This document shows positions 19,086 to 28,594 of a stretch of DNA of 64,000 nt, one piece after another (position 1 is the first letter of the stretch; each line of letters begins with the position of its first letter). The notes beneath the pieces are model-generated. The model worked only from the letters and a program-made list of their open reading frames with translations. It was not told where the DNA came from and did not search any database. The stretch lies in NCBI GenBank assembly GCA_029259845.1, contig JAJDEI010000018.1:16977-80976 (forward strand). Direction: 5' to 3'. Source of the DNA: Planctomycetaceae bacterium. Lineage in GTDB: Bacteria > Planctomycetota > Planctomycetia > Planctomycetales > Planctomycetaceae. A program made the position numbers and the translations under genes.

Positions 19086-22000
19086 TCACAAGATGTCGTA
19101 CTTCTTGAGCTTGCTGCAGAAGGTGCTGCGCGGCAGACCCAGCAATCGGGCAGCCTCGGCTTTGTTGCCGCCAGCCGATTGCAGGGCGCCTTCCAGTTGC
19201 CTTCGTTCGGCTTCCTGCTTTGCCTCGCGGGTGCGTGGTGCAGCGATCCAATTGCCCGGCTGCGGTCCCTCCTTCGAAGCCAACGGCGAATTCAGCGGCG
19301 AGCGCAGCGGCTTGGTTTCTAGCACCCGCTGAGGCGAGCGATTCGACGCGGCGATTTCCTCCGGAAGCTCGCTCAGAGTGATCCGCGACCCCTCCGCCAG
19401 CACGACAGCCCGCTCGACGGCATTCTCTAACTCCCGGATGTTTCCTGGCCACGAGTAGTCCACGAGCGCCGCCATCGCCGCCTCGTCGAAATGCGTGACC
19501 GATTTCCTCGCCCGCTCGGTCGCCGCTTCGAGGAAATGAAGAGCCAGCTCGAGAACGTCGTCGCGCCGTTCGCGGAGCGGGGGCAGTGTGACGCTGATCA
19601 CGTTGAGCCGATAATACAAATCCTCGCGGAACCGCCCCTCCGCAATCAAACGCTCCAGGTGACGGTGCGTCGCCGCGACGACCCGGACATCCACCTGCAC
19701 GGTCCGATTGCTCCCGACCGGCTCCAACGTCCGCTGCTGTAGCACCCGGAGCAGCTTGACCTGCACCTCCAACGAAATATCGCCGATTTCGTCGAGAAAC
19801 AGCGTGCCCCCGTCTGCCTGTTGAAACCGCCCGACCTTGTCCTCGCGGGCGTCCGTGAACGCCCCGCGCACATGGCCAAACAGTTCGCTTTCCATCAAGG
19901 TTGGCGACAGCGCCGCACAGTGCAGGCAGACAAGCGGACCGTCGCGGCGGGGGCTATTGGCGTGAATCGCTTGGGCAAGCAGCTCCTTGCCGGTCCCGCT
20001 CTCTCCCCGGACGAGCACGGAAGATTCGCTCGCGGCCACTTTGCGAACCGTGTCGAGGACCTGACGAATCGCCGGACTGCGTCCGATGATGTCGCCCGGG
20101 CGAAAGTCCTCCAACGCGGCGGGAGGCGCCTCGGACGTCTGCAGACTGAGTTGCCGCTCCAGGAATCCGATCCGCCGGTCCTGCTCGGAGACCTGCTCGA
20201 TCCGTCGTCCCAGTTCATCCTTGATTTGCCCGAAATCCTCGTGAACCTTGGCAAAGTGCAGGGCGAAGCCGGAGATGCGTTCGACCGCACTCAAGAACGT
20301 CCCGTCCTCCGGCGTGAACGCCGCCGCATTCGGTTTGGGCCCCAACACAATGAGCCCCACCATCCCGCCGTCGACCTCAAGTCCGTGAATCAGATCGACT
20401 CCCAGGTCTCGCATGAGGGTCTGAGTCGTTGACACACCGGAGCGCAGCCGCTGCAGAGAGACACCCTGCTGGAGCGCCGACCAATGGGACCGGGCGACTT
20501 CGATCCGCGGGACAAACTCCCGGTCTCCCAGTTGGGCGAATCGCTGGAACGACTCGCTGTTCCCATCGCGCAGATAGCAGGCCGCGCGCGTGACTCCCAG
20601 CACGTCGCAGCAGGACGACAACATCTGCTCCGCCAGTGACTCGCGGTCCACGAGGCCTGCTACCGCCCGGTTCATCCGCTGCAACGCTTCGTCCAGTTGG
20701 TATTTCTCCCGGAAAAACTCCTGGTCGATCAGCCGCTGCACCCGGCCGCGCAACCAGCCCAGCACAATGATCGTCAACATCAACACGACCGTGACCGCAA
20801 CCGCCTGATTGAGCAGCGGCATCTGCTGGCGCAACGCGATCACACTCCCGCCGGCAATCACCAAACTGTAGACGACCGCCAGTGCCGCGCTCAGCACGTA
20901 GTACAACATCCCACGGCTGATCACCTCATCGATCAGCATCAGCTTGTACCGTACCATCCCGATCGCATACGCCAGCATAAATGAGCCGCTCGCCAGAAAC
21001 ATCCAGATCTGTCCCTTCCCCAGGGCCAGGTCGACCCGATGAAAGAACGCCAGGTACGCCGCGTAACCGAGGGGAAAAGCGGCAAACATTCCCGCCCACA
21101 GCATGCCTTCGACTTGCCTCCGCTCGATCACCTGGCGCGTCGTCCGGGCACTGTCCACAAGCGAAATCATCGTCAACGAGAAATACACCACCGCCAGTCC
21201 CACGTAGGCCACAATGCTGTTCCGCATCAAACGCAGCACCCATTCGCCGACGATCCCCGCCTGTGACTGCCACGCCGCCGCCAACGGACCGGAGACTCCC
21301 ACGTCCTGGGCCAACACCGAAACGACGACGACACCGACCGCCAGCCACAGCGCAAACAGGACAGGCAAGGCATAAATCGCCGTCAGCGTCGCCCGCGGCC
21401 AGAGCAGCATGCTCCGGCGAGGCGAGGGGAACACCACGAACAGATGCAACAGAACGGCCGGCAGCAACACGGCGGCCACCACAAACGGGACGCAGAACCA
21501 CAAGCTCCCGGCGATCACCCACCAGTGACTGCCTCCGACGAACGCCACCTGCGTCACCAAACTCAGCACGTAAAACAGCCGGATCGACCGGTCGTGCGGA
21601 CGGTTCCAGTAGGCGACCGCGCTCAGGCTAAAAATCATCAGTTGAGGCACGAGCCAGATCAGAGACGAGATGAGACCGCCGATCGGCAGCGGCTGCAACT
21701 GAATCCAGCTCGTGGAGCGAATCTCCTCGCCGTTTCGAAGAAAGCGGATCTTTGTGAATCGCTCTCCGTCCCGATCTCCCCCGGAGATTTCCACCAGCAC
21801 CAGCGAGGAGGCGCTGCTCAGTTCATCGGGGTCCGCGCCAGGTGGCAGCCGCCCTCCCGGCTCAAGTTTCGCGCTCCGCAGATCGATGAGCGCCTGCGAG
21901 AAATCGGCGAACGTTCGAATTGTCCGCCCATTCACCTCGAACAGCAGGTCGCCCACCTTGGGAGGACTCTCCGCACCAATCTTGTTCTGGGCACCGGGAA

Positions 22001-22166
22001 CGGCGTACATCCGAATCCCGGTGCCCGGCTGCGTGCCGTCGGTATCAACGAGCAGTCCCCGGATCCGAACATCGGGCGTGGTGACGACAAACACCAGTGC
22101 TGCCACACAGTAGCACAGGCTCAGCCCACCGACGGTCGACAGCAGGATTTTGACCCATTTGGACAT
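19086..22166 (-). CDS. Membrane-bound PDZ/GAF sigma-54-dependent transcription activator
   Basis: About 1026 residues from the ATG at 22166. Order: one transmembrane helix (about 5-30), a PDZ-like domain (about 35-130), a block of about eight membrane helices (about 155-470), a GAF domain (about 515-660), a short coiled coil, AAA+ sigma-54 activator domain (Walker A GESGTGKE at 721-728, Walker [10 protein letters not shown]) and a Fis-type helix-turn-helix (about 994-1026). The sigma-54 contact loop reads GAFTDA (768-773) rather than GAFTGA. The input half resembles PDZ/7TM sensor kinases, but here it is joined directly to the activator, so signal and DNA binding are in one membrane protein. 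It is divergent from the EVE gene. Confidence 0.88.
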   Translation of the reverse strand: MSKWVKILLSTVGGLSLCYCVAALVFVVTTPDVRIRGLLVDTDGTQPGTGIRMYAVPGAQNKIGAESPPKVGDLLFEVNGRTIRTFADFSQALIDLRSAKLEPGGRLPPGADPDELSSASSLVLVEISGGDRDGERFTKIRFLRNGEEIRSTSWIQLQPLPIGGLISSLIWLVPQLMIFSLSAVAYWNRPHDRSIRLFYVLSLVTQVAFVGGSHWWVIAGSLWFCVPFVVAAVLLPAVLLHLFVVFPSPRRSMLLWPRATLTAIYALPVLFALWLAVGVVVVSVLAQDVGVSGPLAAAWQSQAGIVGEWVLRLMRNSIVAYVGLAVVYFSLTMISLVDSARTTRQVIERRQVEGMLWAGMFAAFPLGYAAYLAFFHRVDLALGKGQIWMFLASGSFMLAYAIGMVRYKLMLIDEVISRGMLYYVLSAALAVVYSLVIAGGSVIALRQQMPLLNQAVAVTVVLMLTIIVLGWLRGRVQRLIDQEFFREKYQLDEALQRMNRAVAGLVDRESLAEQMLSSCCDVLGVTRAACYLRDGNSESFQRFAQLGDREFVPRIEVARSHWSALQQGVSLQRLRSGVSTTQTLMRDLGVDLIHGLEVDGGMVGLIVLGPKPNAAAFTPEDGTFLSAVERISGFALHFAKVHEDFGQIKDELGRRIEQVSEQDRRIGFLERQLSLQTSEAPPAALEDFRPGDIIGRSPAIRQVLDTVRKVAASESSVLVRGESGTGKELLAQAIHANSPRRDGPLVCLHCAALSPTLMESELFGHVRGAFTDAREDKVGRFQQADGGTLFLDEIGDISLEVQVKLLRVLQQRTLEPVGSNRTVQVDVRVVAATHRHLERLIAEGRFREDLYYRLNVISVTLPPLRERRDDVLELALHFLEAATERARKSVTHFDEAAMAALVDYSWPGNIRELENAVERAVVLAEGSRITLSELPEEIAASNRSPQRVLETKPLRSPLNSPLASKEGPQPGNWIAAPRTREAKQEAERRQLEGALQSAGGNKAEAARLLGLPRSTFCSKLKKYDIL

Positions 22167-22307
22167 GGTGACTCGCCATTTTCGGCGCCGAAGTTCAGCG
22201 CCGAGATTAACGAACAGCAACGACAATTGCAAGTCGCGGAAATCATAAATTGACTCAATGCATTGACAACACTTGACTTAAGGGATTGTAAACAATACGA
22301 GACACAA

Positions 22308-22323
22308 TGGCATGGCGATTGCG
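22308..22323 (+). promoter_or_regulatory. Candidate sigma-54 promoter
   Basis: TGGCATGGCGATTGCG matches the consensus TGGCACGN4TTGCW at all fixed positions but two, with the GG and GC doublets exactly 12 bases apart. It points towards the EVE gene, whose start is about 370 bases downstream, and lies beside a gene for a sigma-54 activator. A chance match is possible. Confidence 0.35.
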
Positions 22324-22468
22324 AAACGACCCACAGACGAAGAGTTTGTTTTCACCCAGCCTGACCCTCGGACATTCAATCGGCATCACTGAAACACAGA
22401 ACCTCTCTGAGCATTTGATTGCAGCCTGACCCACTCTGCTCTCAGCCCTGACAGGAACCCAACTGTGT

Positions 22469-22514
22469 GAATGATGTCGGTGTCCGAGGGTTTTTCTATG
22501 CGCTGACATCATTC
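22469..22514. promoter_or_regulatory. 10-bp inverted repeat (hairpin or operator)
   Basis: GAATGATGTC at 22469-22478 and GACATCATTC at 22505-22514 are perfect inverted repeats with a 26-base loop. The site lies between the sigma-54 promoter candidate and the EVE gene. It could be an operator, an RNA hairpin in the leader, or a repeat. Confidence 0.35.
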
Positions 22515-22692
22515 TTCGGTCCCGCGTCAGAGGCTGTCTCGAGGCTCGTCCTCCCGGGGAAGTTCTTACCCCGTTGCAAAATGGGCGCTGTCCTGCCCGC
22601 ATCGGCGTGCTTGCGTTTTGCGATGTTCTGGCTTACGGTCCGTCCGAATCATTCCGATTGGTGCGGGGCATCGATTACCGTGAGGGGGAGAA

Positions 22693-23205
22693 TTGGCGAA
22701 GAGCAGGTCAAAAAGCCACAGCCGCAAGCCGGCGAAATTCTGGCTACTGAAGAGTGAGCCGAGCTGTTACTCGATCGACGACCTGGCTGCGGATAACGAG
22801 CAGACCACGTTCTGGGACGGCGTCCGCAACTACCAGGCGAGGAACTTCCTGCGGGATGAGATGCTAGTTGGAGACCGGGCGTTCTTTTACCACAGCAATG
22901 CCCAGCCGATGGCCATCGTCGGGACGGTCGAGATTGTCACCGCGGGCTATCCCGACCCGACCGCCTTTGATCCTGGCGAGGACCATTTCGACCCCAAGAG
23001 CGATCCGGATGATCCGACGTGGTTCCTCGTCGATGTGCGGCTCCTCCAGAAGTTTCCGGAGCCGGTCACGCGTGATGTGCTCAAGTCGTGCGGCAAGCTT
23101 GACGACATGATGCTGCTGCGGCGGGGGTCGCGGTTATCCGTACAGCCAGTGACGCCTGCCGAATGGAAGGCCGTACATCGCTTGGCCGGCGTCAAGGACG
23201 TCTGA
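22693..23205 (+). CDS. EVE domain-containing protein
   Basis: A 170-residue protein. After a short basic tail, the EVE fold begins at FWLLKSEPSCYSIDDL and continues with TFWDGVRNYQARNF, GDRAFFYHSN and a late MMLLRRGSRLSVQPVT. The family is related to PUA and YTH folds and is thought to bind modified bases in nucleic acid. The start is TTG at 22693, placed by the purine-rich GAGGGGGAG just upstream; no ATG precedes the conserved region. A flippase-like membrane gene follows 39 bases downstream. Members occur both as housekeeping genes and next to restriction systems; no such neighbours are seen here. Confidence 0.88.
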   Translation: MAKSRSKSHSRKPAKFWLLKSEPSCYSIDDLAADNEQTTFWDGVRNYQARNFLRDEMLVGDRAFFYHSNAQPMAIVGTVEIVTAGYPDPTAFDPGEDHFDPKSDPDDPTWFLVDVRLLQKFPEPVTRDVLKSCGKLDDMMLLRRGSRLSVQPVTPAEWKAVHRLAGVKDV

Positions 23206-23244
23206 CCCGCCCCTGTTTGGGAATCCCTCGAAGGTTGTGCCTTG

Positions 23245-24378
23245 ATGCCACATGGTCCCGACAACGCCGAGCCGCCGACCGCGACTGCCGGGAACCGGGA
23301 GCCGGAACGGAAGAAGAAGTGGTACCGCACGAAGACGTTCAACCTGGCGATCGGGTTGGCCGTCACCATCGGCTGCCTGTGGTTGGCGGTCCGCATGATG
23401 GCCGCCGGCCGGCCGATTGGCGAGGTGCTGCGTGAGATTGCTGATTCGTTCTCACGGGCGGATTATCGGTCGCTCCTGCCGATTTGGGTCATTCTGTACA
23501 TCTTCTACGGGATCAAGGCGTGGCGTTGGAAGATGCTGCTGGCGCCGCTGGGGGAGTTTCGCACGAGCAGCTTGTTCCCGCCGGTGATGATCGGTTTCGC
23601 GTTTAACAACCTGTTGCCGGCCCACCTCGGCGAATTTGTCCGGGTGTTTGTGTTTTCCCGTCAGCAGCGGCAACCGGTCTCCGCCGTGTTGACCAGTGTG
23701 ATCCTGGAACGGGTGTTGGATGCGATCGCCATCCTGGCTTTCTTAGGACTCGGTTTGTTTCTGATGCCCGGTGTGGACGATCCGCGTGTCCGGAAAGCGA
23801 TGCTGATCGTCGCGGCCGGGATCTGTGTGGCTCTCGCCGGCGCCGCGGTTTACTTGATTTGGACAAAGCCGTTCGTCACGGCGTTTGAGTGGTGTCTCGG
23901 CCGCGTGCCGCTGCTTCCCGGCGGGTTGAAGCAGAAGCTGGCGGCGATGCTCGAACAAGGGGCGCATGGGCTGGCGTCGCTGAAGGACAGCCGCCTCTGG
24001 GCCGGCCTCGTGTTCACCTCGTTTCTGCAATGGTCTTTGAACGTGCTGGTGATTCACCTGTCACTTTGGAGCTTTGGCATTCATGTGTCGCCCCTCGTCT
24101 CCTGCATCGTGATGGGAGTCACCGCATTCGGCGTGACGGTGCCTGCGTCACCAGGGTACTTCGGCGTGATTCAAGTCTGTTTTCTGGCGGTCCTCCAGTT
24201 CTTCACCAAGGACACCGTCGCGATCGGGGCGGCTTCGCTCTTCTATCAGATGGCCCAATGGATCCCGGTGACTGCGACGGGGTTGTATTTCTTTGTGCGG
24301 ACAGGATTTCACGTCGCCCAAGTTACCGAGGAAGCGGAAGAGGCCGCAGCGAACCCGGACGATCCAGCGACCGAGTGA
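23245..24378 (+). CDS. Lysylphosphatidylglycerol synthase TM-region-like (UPF0104) membrane protein
   Basis: A 377-residue integral membrane protein with about eight helices and a basic N-terminal tail. Family marks are FAFNNLLPAHLGEFVRVF (loop with the conserved N and E) and VTVPASPGYFGVIQ. The family covers the flippase half of MprF and many stand-alone proteins of uncertain substrate; no synthetase domain follows here, so aminoacyl-lipid synthesis cannot be claimed. The start is the ATG at 23245 (a TTG directly before it is possible), with GAAGG about ten bases upstream. It probably shares a transcript with the EVE gene. Confidence 0.82.
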   Translation: MPHGPDNAEPPTATAGNREPERKKKWYRTKTFNLAIGLAVTIGCLWLAVRMMAAGRPIGEVLREIADSFSRADYRSLLPIWVILYIFYGIKAWRWKMLLAPLGEFRTSSLFPPVMIGFAFNNLLPAHLGEFVRVFVFSRQQRQPVSAVLTSVILERVLDAIAILAFLGLGLFLMPGVDDPRVRKAMLIVAAGICVALAGAAVYLIWTKPFVTAFEWCLGRVPLLPGGLKQKLAAMLEQGAHGLASLKDSRLWAGLVFTSFLQWSLNVLVIHLSLWSFGIHVSPLVSCIVMGVTAFGVTVPASPGYFGVIQVCFLAVLQFFTKDTVAIGAASLFYQMAQWIPVTATGLYFFVRTGFHVAQVTEEAEEAAANPDDPATE

Positions 24379-24413
24379 CCGCGTGACCGCTCGGCCTGCG
24401 GGTCCGACGCGCA

Positions 24414-25151
24414 TCACAAGTCGCGAATTCCCTCATCCTGCAGGTCGAGGACCGGTGCCATCGGAAGTCGCAGGCGAACAAGGTCGCTTGCCAGATTGTA
24501 CCAGCGGCCGCAAGCGTCCAGGACCGGGCCATCGGCGGTGACGACGATTTGTTGGGACTCGCGAAGAATGACATCCGGGTCAGGTGTCAGTTCGACCGTC
24601 CAAGGCCAGCCCTGCTGACTGGCCAGGCCGGCGATGATGCTCCGCAGGCGGCCACTGTTGGAGACCGGCTCGTCCAGCCACCATCGGCAATCGCCCGCGT
24701 GGCACGAATCGATCGCCTCGCCGATCAGCCGCAAGGCGGGAATCGTCTCTTCGACCCGGCGATAGTTTCCGTGCATACTCGCCATGTCCCGCAGGCAGCC
24801 GTCGCGTCCCCGCAGCAAAACGCCCCCTGCCAGCGCCGCCTCCACCGTCGTCAACAGGTTAAAGCCATCCAGATCCAATGTCTCCCCGGCGAGTCGCGAA
24901 CGCGGCATGCGACGCGCTGTCCGATCCGCCAGTGACTGGTCGGAGCAGGCCGATCTCAACACGGCGCGTCGTTGCCGCTCCCGGAGTGAGAGGCGGTCTC
25001 CGACCAGTTTCAAGGATGACGGAGCCGCGTACCCGCGCGTCAGTAACCAGCTCAAATGGGCCACCGCCTCGCGAAGCGTCGGGTGAACCTCTTCGCGAAA
25101 CAGGTCCGCATCATAAGGGTGTGGCCCCCGATGTCTGCGGGAATCGGACAT
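24414..25151 (-). CDS. DUF434 domain-containing protein
   Basis: A 245-residue cytoplasmic protein. RGYAAPSSLKLVGDRLSL then RQRRAVLRSACSD (about 39-70) are the conserved N-terminal marks of the DUF434 family, and DGFNLLTTVEAAL and LRDMASMHGNYRR follow in the usual order. Function is unknown. The gene converges on the flippase-like gene (36-base gap) and starts 30 bases downstream of the EamA gene stop on the same strand, so it is likely co-transcribed with that gene. Confidence 0.75.
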   Translation of the reverse strand: MSDSRRHRGPHPYDADLFREEVHPTLREAVAHLSWLLTRGYAAPSSLKLVGDRLSLRERQRRAVLRSACSDQSLADRTARRMPRSRLAGETLDLDGFNLLTTVEAALAGGVLLRGRDGCLRDMASMHGNYRRVEETIPALRLIGEAIDSCHAGDCRWWLDEPVSNSGRLRSIIAGLASQQGWPWTVELTPDPDVILRESQQIVVTADGPVLDACGRWYNLASDLVRLRLPMAPVLDLQDEGIRDL

Positions 25152-25180
25152 CTCCTCGCCTCGCGATTGCGGTCCGGGAG

Positions 25181-26083
25181 TCAGTCCTCAGCGATCGCGG
25201 GGACCGCTCCTGGTGAGAACAGCGTGTACCTGACAACCAGCCCGGCCAGAATCAGAGTCCCGCCGATCCATGTGGCGAGCGGGGCGACTTCCGAGAGGAC
25301 CAGCCAGACCCAGATTGGATTGAGCACCGCTTCCAGCAGCGTGATCAGTGCCGCCTCGGATGCCTGGACGGTCCGCACGCCAAGTGCGAACAGCAAATAA
25401 GGGACGCCCATCTGCAGCACGCCGAGCCCGCCGATGACCGACCACTGTACTCCGTTCAGCGAGACGCCAAACGTCAGTACCCAAGGGAGCAGGACGAGTC
25501 CGGCGACGATGCTGTTGAGAAACACCAGCCATGCGGCCTGCTCCGCACGCAGGGCCCTCAGGCCGATCACCACGCCCGAGTAGGAGAGCCCGCTTCCCAG
25601 AGCGATCAAGTTGCCGGTGAGGTGCTCACCGTGCCATTCGGCGGCGATGATCCAGGCGATGCCGCACAGGGCGAACCCCAATGCGGTCCAGCTTCCGCGG
25701 TCGGCACGCTCGCGCAGCAGCACGATCCCCAACAGAAACGCCCAGGCGACGCTGGTGTACTGCAGGAAGATGGCTGCCGCCGCTGTTGTCCGTGTGAGCG
25801 CCGTCACGTAGAGCACGTTCATGCAGGCATAGCTGAGCGTCATACCGATCAGGGCCGGTCGAAAGCGAATCTGTCGCCAGGAAACAAATGGCGCGACCAC
25901 CGCTGCCGCAAACAGCACACGGTAACACGCCACCAACGGGCCGCGGTACTCAATGGGAATCGCCCGGATGGGGCCGCACTTGACGAGCAATCCGCTCGAA
26001 CTCCACATGACCGCAGCGATCAACAGCAGCACCCGTCCCCGGCGAATCGACGAGAGGGGGGGAGGCTCATGGGACACGGACAT
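25181..26083 (-). CDS. EamA/DMT-family transporter
   Basis: A 300-residue integral membrane protein with about ten helices in two EamA repeats (about 15-150 and 160-290). Marks include MWSSSGLLVK in helix 1, FLQYTSVAWAFLLGIVLLRE and the second-half EAALITLLEAVLNPIWVWLV. Such transporters export or import small metabolites; the substrate cannot be read from the sequence. It is divergent from the sugar-catabolism operon that starts at 26305, separated by 221 bases, which could mean shared control. Confidence 0.88.
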   Translation of the reverse strand: MSVSHEPPPLSSIRRGRVLLLIAAVMWSSSGLLVKCGPIRAIPIEYRGPLVACYRVLFAAAVVAPFVSWRQIRFRPALIGMTLSYACMNVLYVTALTRTTAAAAIFLQYTSVAWAFLLGIVLLRERADRGSWTALGFALCGIAWIIAAEWHGEHLTGNLIALGSGLSYSGVVIGLRALRAEQAAWLVFLNSIVAGLVLLPWVLTFGVSLNGVQWSVIGGLGVLQMGVPYLLFALGVRTVQASEAALITLLEAVLNPIWVWLVLSEVAPLATWIGGTLILAGLVVRYTLFSPGAVPAIAED

Positions 26084-26237
26084 GGGGCGGCACGCAATGG
26101 CTGAGTGAGGTCCAGGATCTCTTCCGTCCAGTCACGCAGAATGCCGCCTTTCGTGATGATGCACAAGTCCGTTGAGCCGATCCAAGTGCTGATCGGGTGC
26201 CGGCCGCCCAAGAAACCGGTACGATCACGAGTCTCGG

Positions 26238-26264
26238 CACGGCTGACACGGCTGACACGGCTGT
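26238..26264. repeat. Three tandem 9-bp units
   Basis: CACGGCTGA at 26238-26246 and 26247-26255, then CACGGCTGT at 26256-26264. It lies in the 221-bp spacer between the divergent EamA gene and sugar-catabolism operon, about 40 bases before the first gene, where it could bind a regulator or be a simple replication slip. Confidence 0.6.
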
Positions 26265-26304
26265 ATCGGATGGCCCGGCCTTCTTTTGAATTTCGGAGAA
26301 CCTG

Positions 26305-27354
26305 ATGGGAAGCATCAAGGGTCCGGCGATCTTTCTGGCGCAGTTCATGCGTGATGAGGAGCCGTATAACAACATCGACAACATCGCCCGTTGGGTCGCC
26401 GGCTTGGGGTACAAGGCGATCCAGCTTCCCGGCTGGGATCCACGCGCCATCGATCTCGACCAGGCAGCCACGTCACAGACGTATTGCGATGAGTACAAGG
26501 GCCGGTTGCAGTCGCTCGGGCTGGAGATCTCGGAGCTGACCGGCTATCTCGCGGGGCAGGTGCTGTGCATGCATCCGGCCTACGAAGTGATGTTTGAGGG
26601 CTTCCATCCGCCGGGATTGCGCGGCGAGGCCCGCACGGAGTGGGCCAGCGGTGAATTGGAAAAGTGCGTTCACGCATCAGTCAAGCTGGGGCTGAATTGC
26701 ATTCCCGTCCTATCCGGAGCCTTTGCCTGGCATACAGTTTACCCGTGGCCGCAGCGACCGCAGGGCATCATCGAAGAGGCGTTCCGGGAGCAAGCCAAAC
26801 GCTGGAGACCGGTCCTCGACCTGGCGGAGGAGAACGGCTGCGCGATCGCCTACGAACTCCATCCGGGCTCCGATGTCTTCGACGGAGCGACATTCGAGAT
26901 GTTCCTTGATGCCACCGACGGTCATCCCGCCGCGTGCCTTAACTACGACCCCAGCCACTTCCTCCTTCAACATCTGGATTACCTGGCGTTCATCGAAATC
27001 TATGGTGAGCGCATTAAGGGCTTTCACGTGAAGGATGCGGAGCTGCGGCCGTCAGGACGTGTGGGTGTCTATGGGGGATACCAACCGTGGGCCGGCCGCG
27101 CCGGTCGCTTTCGCTCGCTGGGAGACGGTCAGGTCGACTTCCGCCGCGTGTTCACCTTGATGACTGAGTCTGGCTTTGACGGGTGGGCCGTTTTAGAGTG
27201 GGAGTGCTGCGTCAAAAGTCCGGAACAAGGAGCCGCGGAAGGTGCCCCGTTTATCGCCGAGCACTTGATCGAAACGACCGACGTTGCCTTCGACGACTTT
27301 GCCGGAGGGGAAGCGGACGTGGCGAAGAATCGGCAAATCCTGGGGCTGGACTGA
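26305..27354 (+). CDS. Sugar phosphate isomerase/epimerase (xylose isomerase-like TIM barrel)
   Basis: A 349-residue AP-endonuclease-2 type TIM barrel. Metal-site residues are suggested by YELHPGSDVF (Glu and His), the aspartate in NYDPSHFL, the HVKDAEL block and the late VLEWE. The start ATG at 26305 directly precedes the first beta-strand. It is first in a four-gene operon with a Gfo/Idh/MocA oxidoreductase and two SDRs, a set common in the breakdown of inositols and unusual sugars. The sugar itself is not identifiable. Confidence 0.88.
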   Translation: MGSIKGPAIFLAQFMRDEEPYNNIDNIARWVAGLGYKAIQLPGWDPRAIDLDQAATSQTYCDEYKGRLQSLGLEISELTGYLAGQVLCMHPAYEVMFEGFHPPGLRGEARTEWASGELEKCVHASVKLGLNCIPVLSGAFAWHTVYPWPQRPQGIIEEAFREQAKRWRPVLDLAEENGCAIAYELHPGSDVFDGATFEMFLDATDGHPAACLNYDPSHFLLQHLDYLAFIEIYGERIKGFHVKDAELRPSGRVGVYGGYQPWAGRAGRFRSLGDGQVDFRRVFTLMTESGFDGWAVLEWECCVKSPEQGAAEGAPFIAEHLIETTDVAFDDFAGGEADVAKNRQILGLD

Positions 27355-27397
27355 GCAATACGGGTGGCCGCATCGAACCGAATTGGGGACCGAGACA

Positions 27398-28561
27398 ATG
27401 GATACCTGGAAACGAAAGCTCCGCATGGGCATGGTGGGCGGCGGCCAAGGGGCCTTTATCGGCGGCGTGCACCGCATGGCGGCCGCCCTGGATCAGCAAA
27501 TTGAGTTGGTTGCCGGCTGCTTTTCACAAACGCCGGAAAACACCCGCCTCACCGGAGAGCAGTTGTACCTCGATCCGTCGCGGTGTTATCCCGACTTCCA
27601 ACAAATGGCAGCGGCGGAAGCCAGGCTGCCCGATGACCAGCGGATTGACTTCGTCAGCATTGTGACGCCAAACGTGTCACATTTCCGCATCGCCAAGACG
27701 TTTCTTGAGGCCGGCTTTCACGTCATTTGCGATAAGCCGATGACCTATTCTCTGGAAGAGGCTGAGGCCCTTGTGCCATTGGTGGAGGAATCGGGGCTCG
27801 TGTTTGTGCTCACCCACAACTACACCGGACACCCGATGGTGCGACACGCCCGATCAATGTTCCAATCCGGCGACTTGGGAACTGTGCGAAAGGTGATCGT
27901 CGAGTATCTGCAGGATTTCCTGATGGTGCCGCACGAGAAGTTGGGCCAGAAGCAGGCCGAATGGCGCGTGGACCCGTCGCGTTCCGGCATCGGCGGGACG
28001 CTGGGAGACGTCGGCACGCACTGTGTGAACCTCCTCGAGTTCGTCACCGGCGACCCGATCACGGAACTGTGCGCCGACAAGAGCACGTTTCTCCCGGACC
28101 GCAAGCTGGACGAGGATGTCAACGCGCTGCTGCGTTTCAAGGGCGGTGGGAAAGGGGTGCTCACCATCAGCCAGGTGGCGACTGGCGAAGAGAATGGCCT
28201 CCGGTTGCGCGTGTACGCTTCCGAAGGGGCGATCCAATGGCAACAAGAGAACCCCAACTCCCTGGAAGTCTACCGCTATGGCAAGCCGCGCGAGACTTTG
28301 ACCCGTGCTCAGGGATATCTTTCGGATGCGGCGGCGAAGTGCACGCGCGTGCCGACGGGCCATCCGGAAGGCTATCTGGAAGCGTTCGCGACCATCTACT
28401 GCGGAGCCGTCGAGGCGATTCGCGCCCACATCGACGGCAAGCCCCTCCGGATTGAAGAGTACGAAGTCCCGACCGTTTATGATGGGCGGCGTGGAATGCA
28501 GTTTGTTGAGCGGGCCGTTGCGTCGTGCGAACAGGGGAGCACTTGGGTCAATCTCGAATAG
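27398..28561 (+). CDS. Gfo/Idh/MocA family NAD(P)-dependent oxidoreductase
   Basis: A 387-residue protein: an N-terminal Rossmann domain (GMVGGGQGAFIGGVHRMA, then DFVSIVTPNVSHFRIA and CDKPMTYSLEEA) and a C-terminal alpha/beta domain with GGTLGDVGTHCVNLLEF, the catalytic-region histidine. It oxidises a sugar or inositol hydroxyl. The start is the ATG at 27398, 43 bases after the isomerase gene; a longer frame reaches back into that gene and is not credible. The glycine motif GGGQGAF and the position as second gene of a catabolic operon are usual for the family. Confidence 0.92.
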   Translation: MDTWKRKLRMGMVGGGQGAFIGGVHRMAAALDQQIELVAGCFSQTPENTRLTGEQLYLDPSRCYPDFQQMAAAEARLPDDQRIDFVSIVTPNVSHFRIAKTFLEAGFHVICDKPMTYSLEEAEALVPLVEESGLVFVLTHNYTGHPMVRHARSMFQSGDLGTVRKVIVEYLQDFLMVPHEKLGQKQAEWRVDPSRSGIGGTLGDVGTHCVNLLEFVTGDPITELCADKSTFLPDRKLDEDVNALLRFKGGGKGVLTISQVATGEENGLRLRVYASEGAIQWQQENPNSLEVYRYGKPRETLTRAQGYLSDAAAKCTRVPTGHPEGYLEAFATIYCGAVEAIRAHIDGKPLRIEEYEVPTVYDGRRGMQFVERAVASCEQGSTWVNLE

Positions 28562-28594
28562 TTCGCAAGAACCGGCGTGTTGATGGGAGCAAGC

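Larger units (their letters stand above)
22167..22692. other. 526-bp intergenic region between divergent genes
   Basis: Clearly more AT-rich than the flanks near 22230-22340. It holds a sigma-54-type promoter candidate (22308-22323), a small palindrome ATTGT-AA-ACAAT (22285-22296) and a longer inverted repeat (22469-22514). Short frames here on either strand have no ribosome site or recognisable product. Confidence 0.5.

Noticed and set aside
22255..22602. 115-residue minus-strand frame upstream of the sigma-54 activator
   Set aside because: No start signal and low-quality composition; the region looks regulatory.
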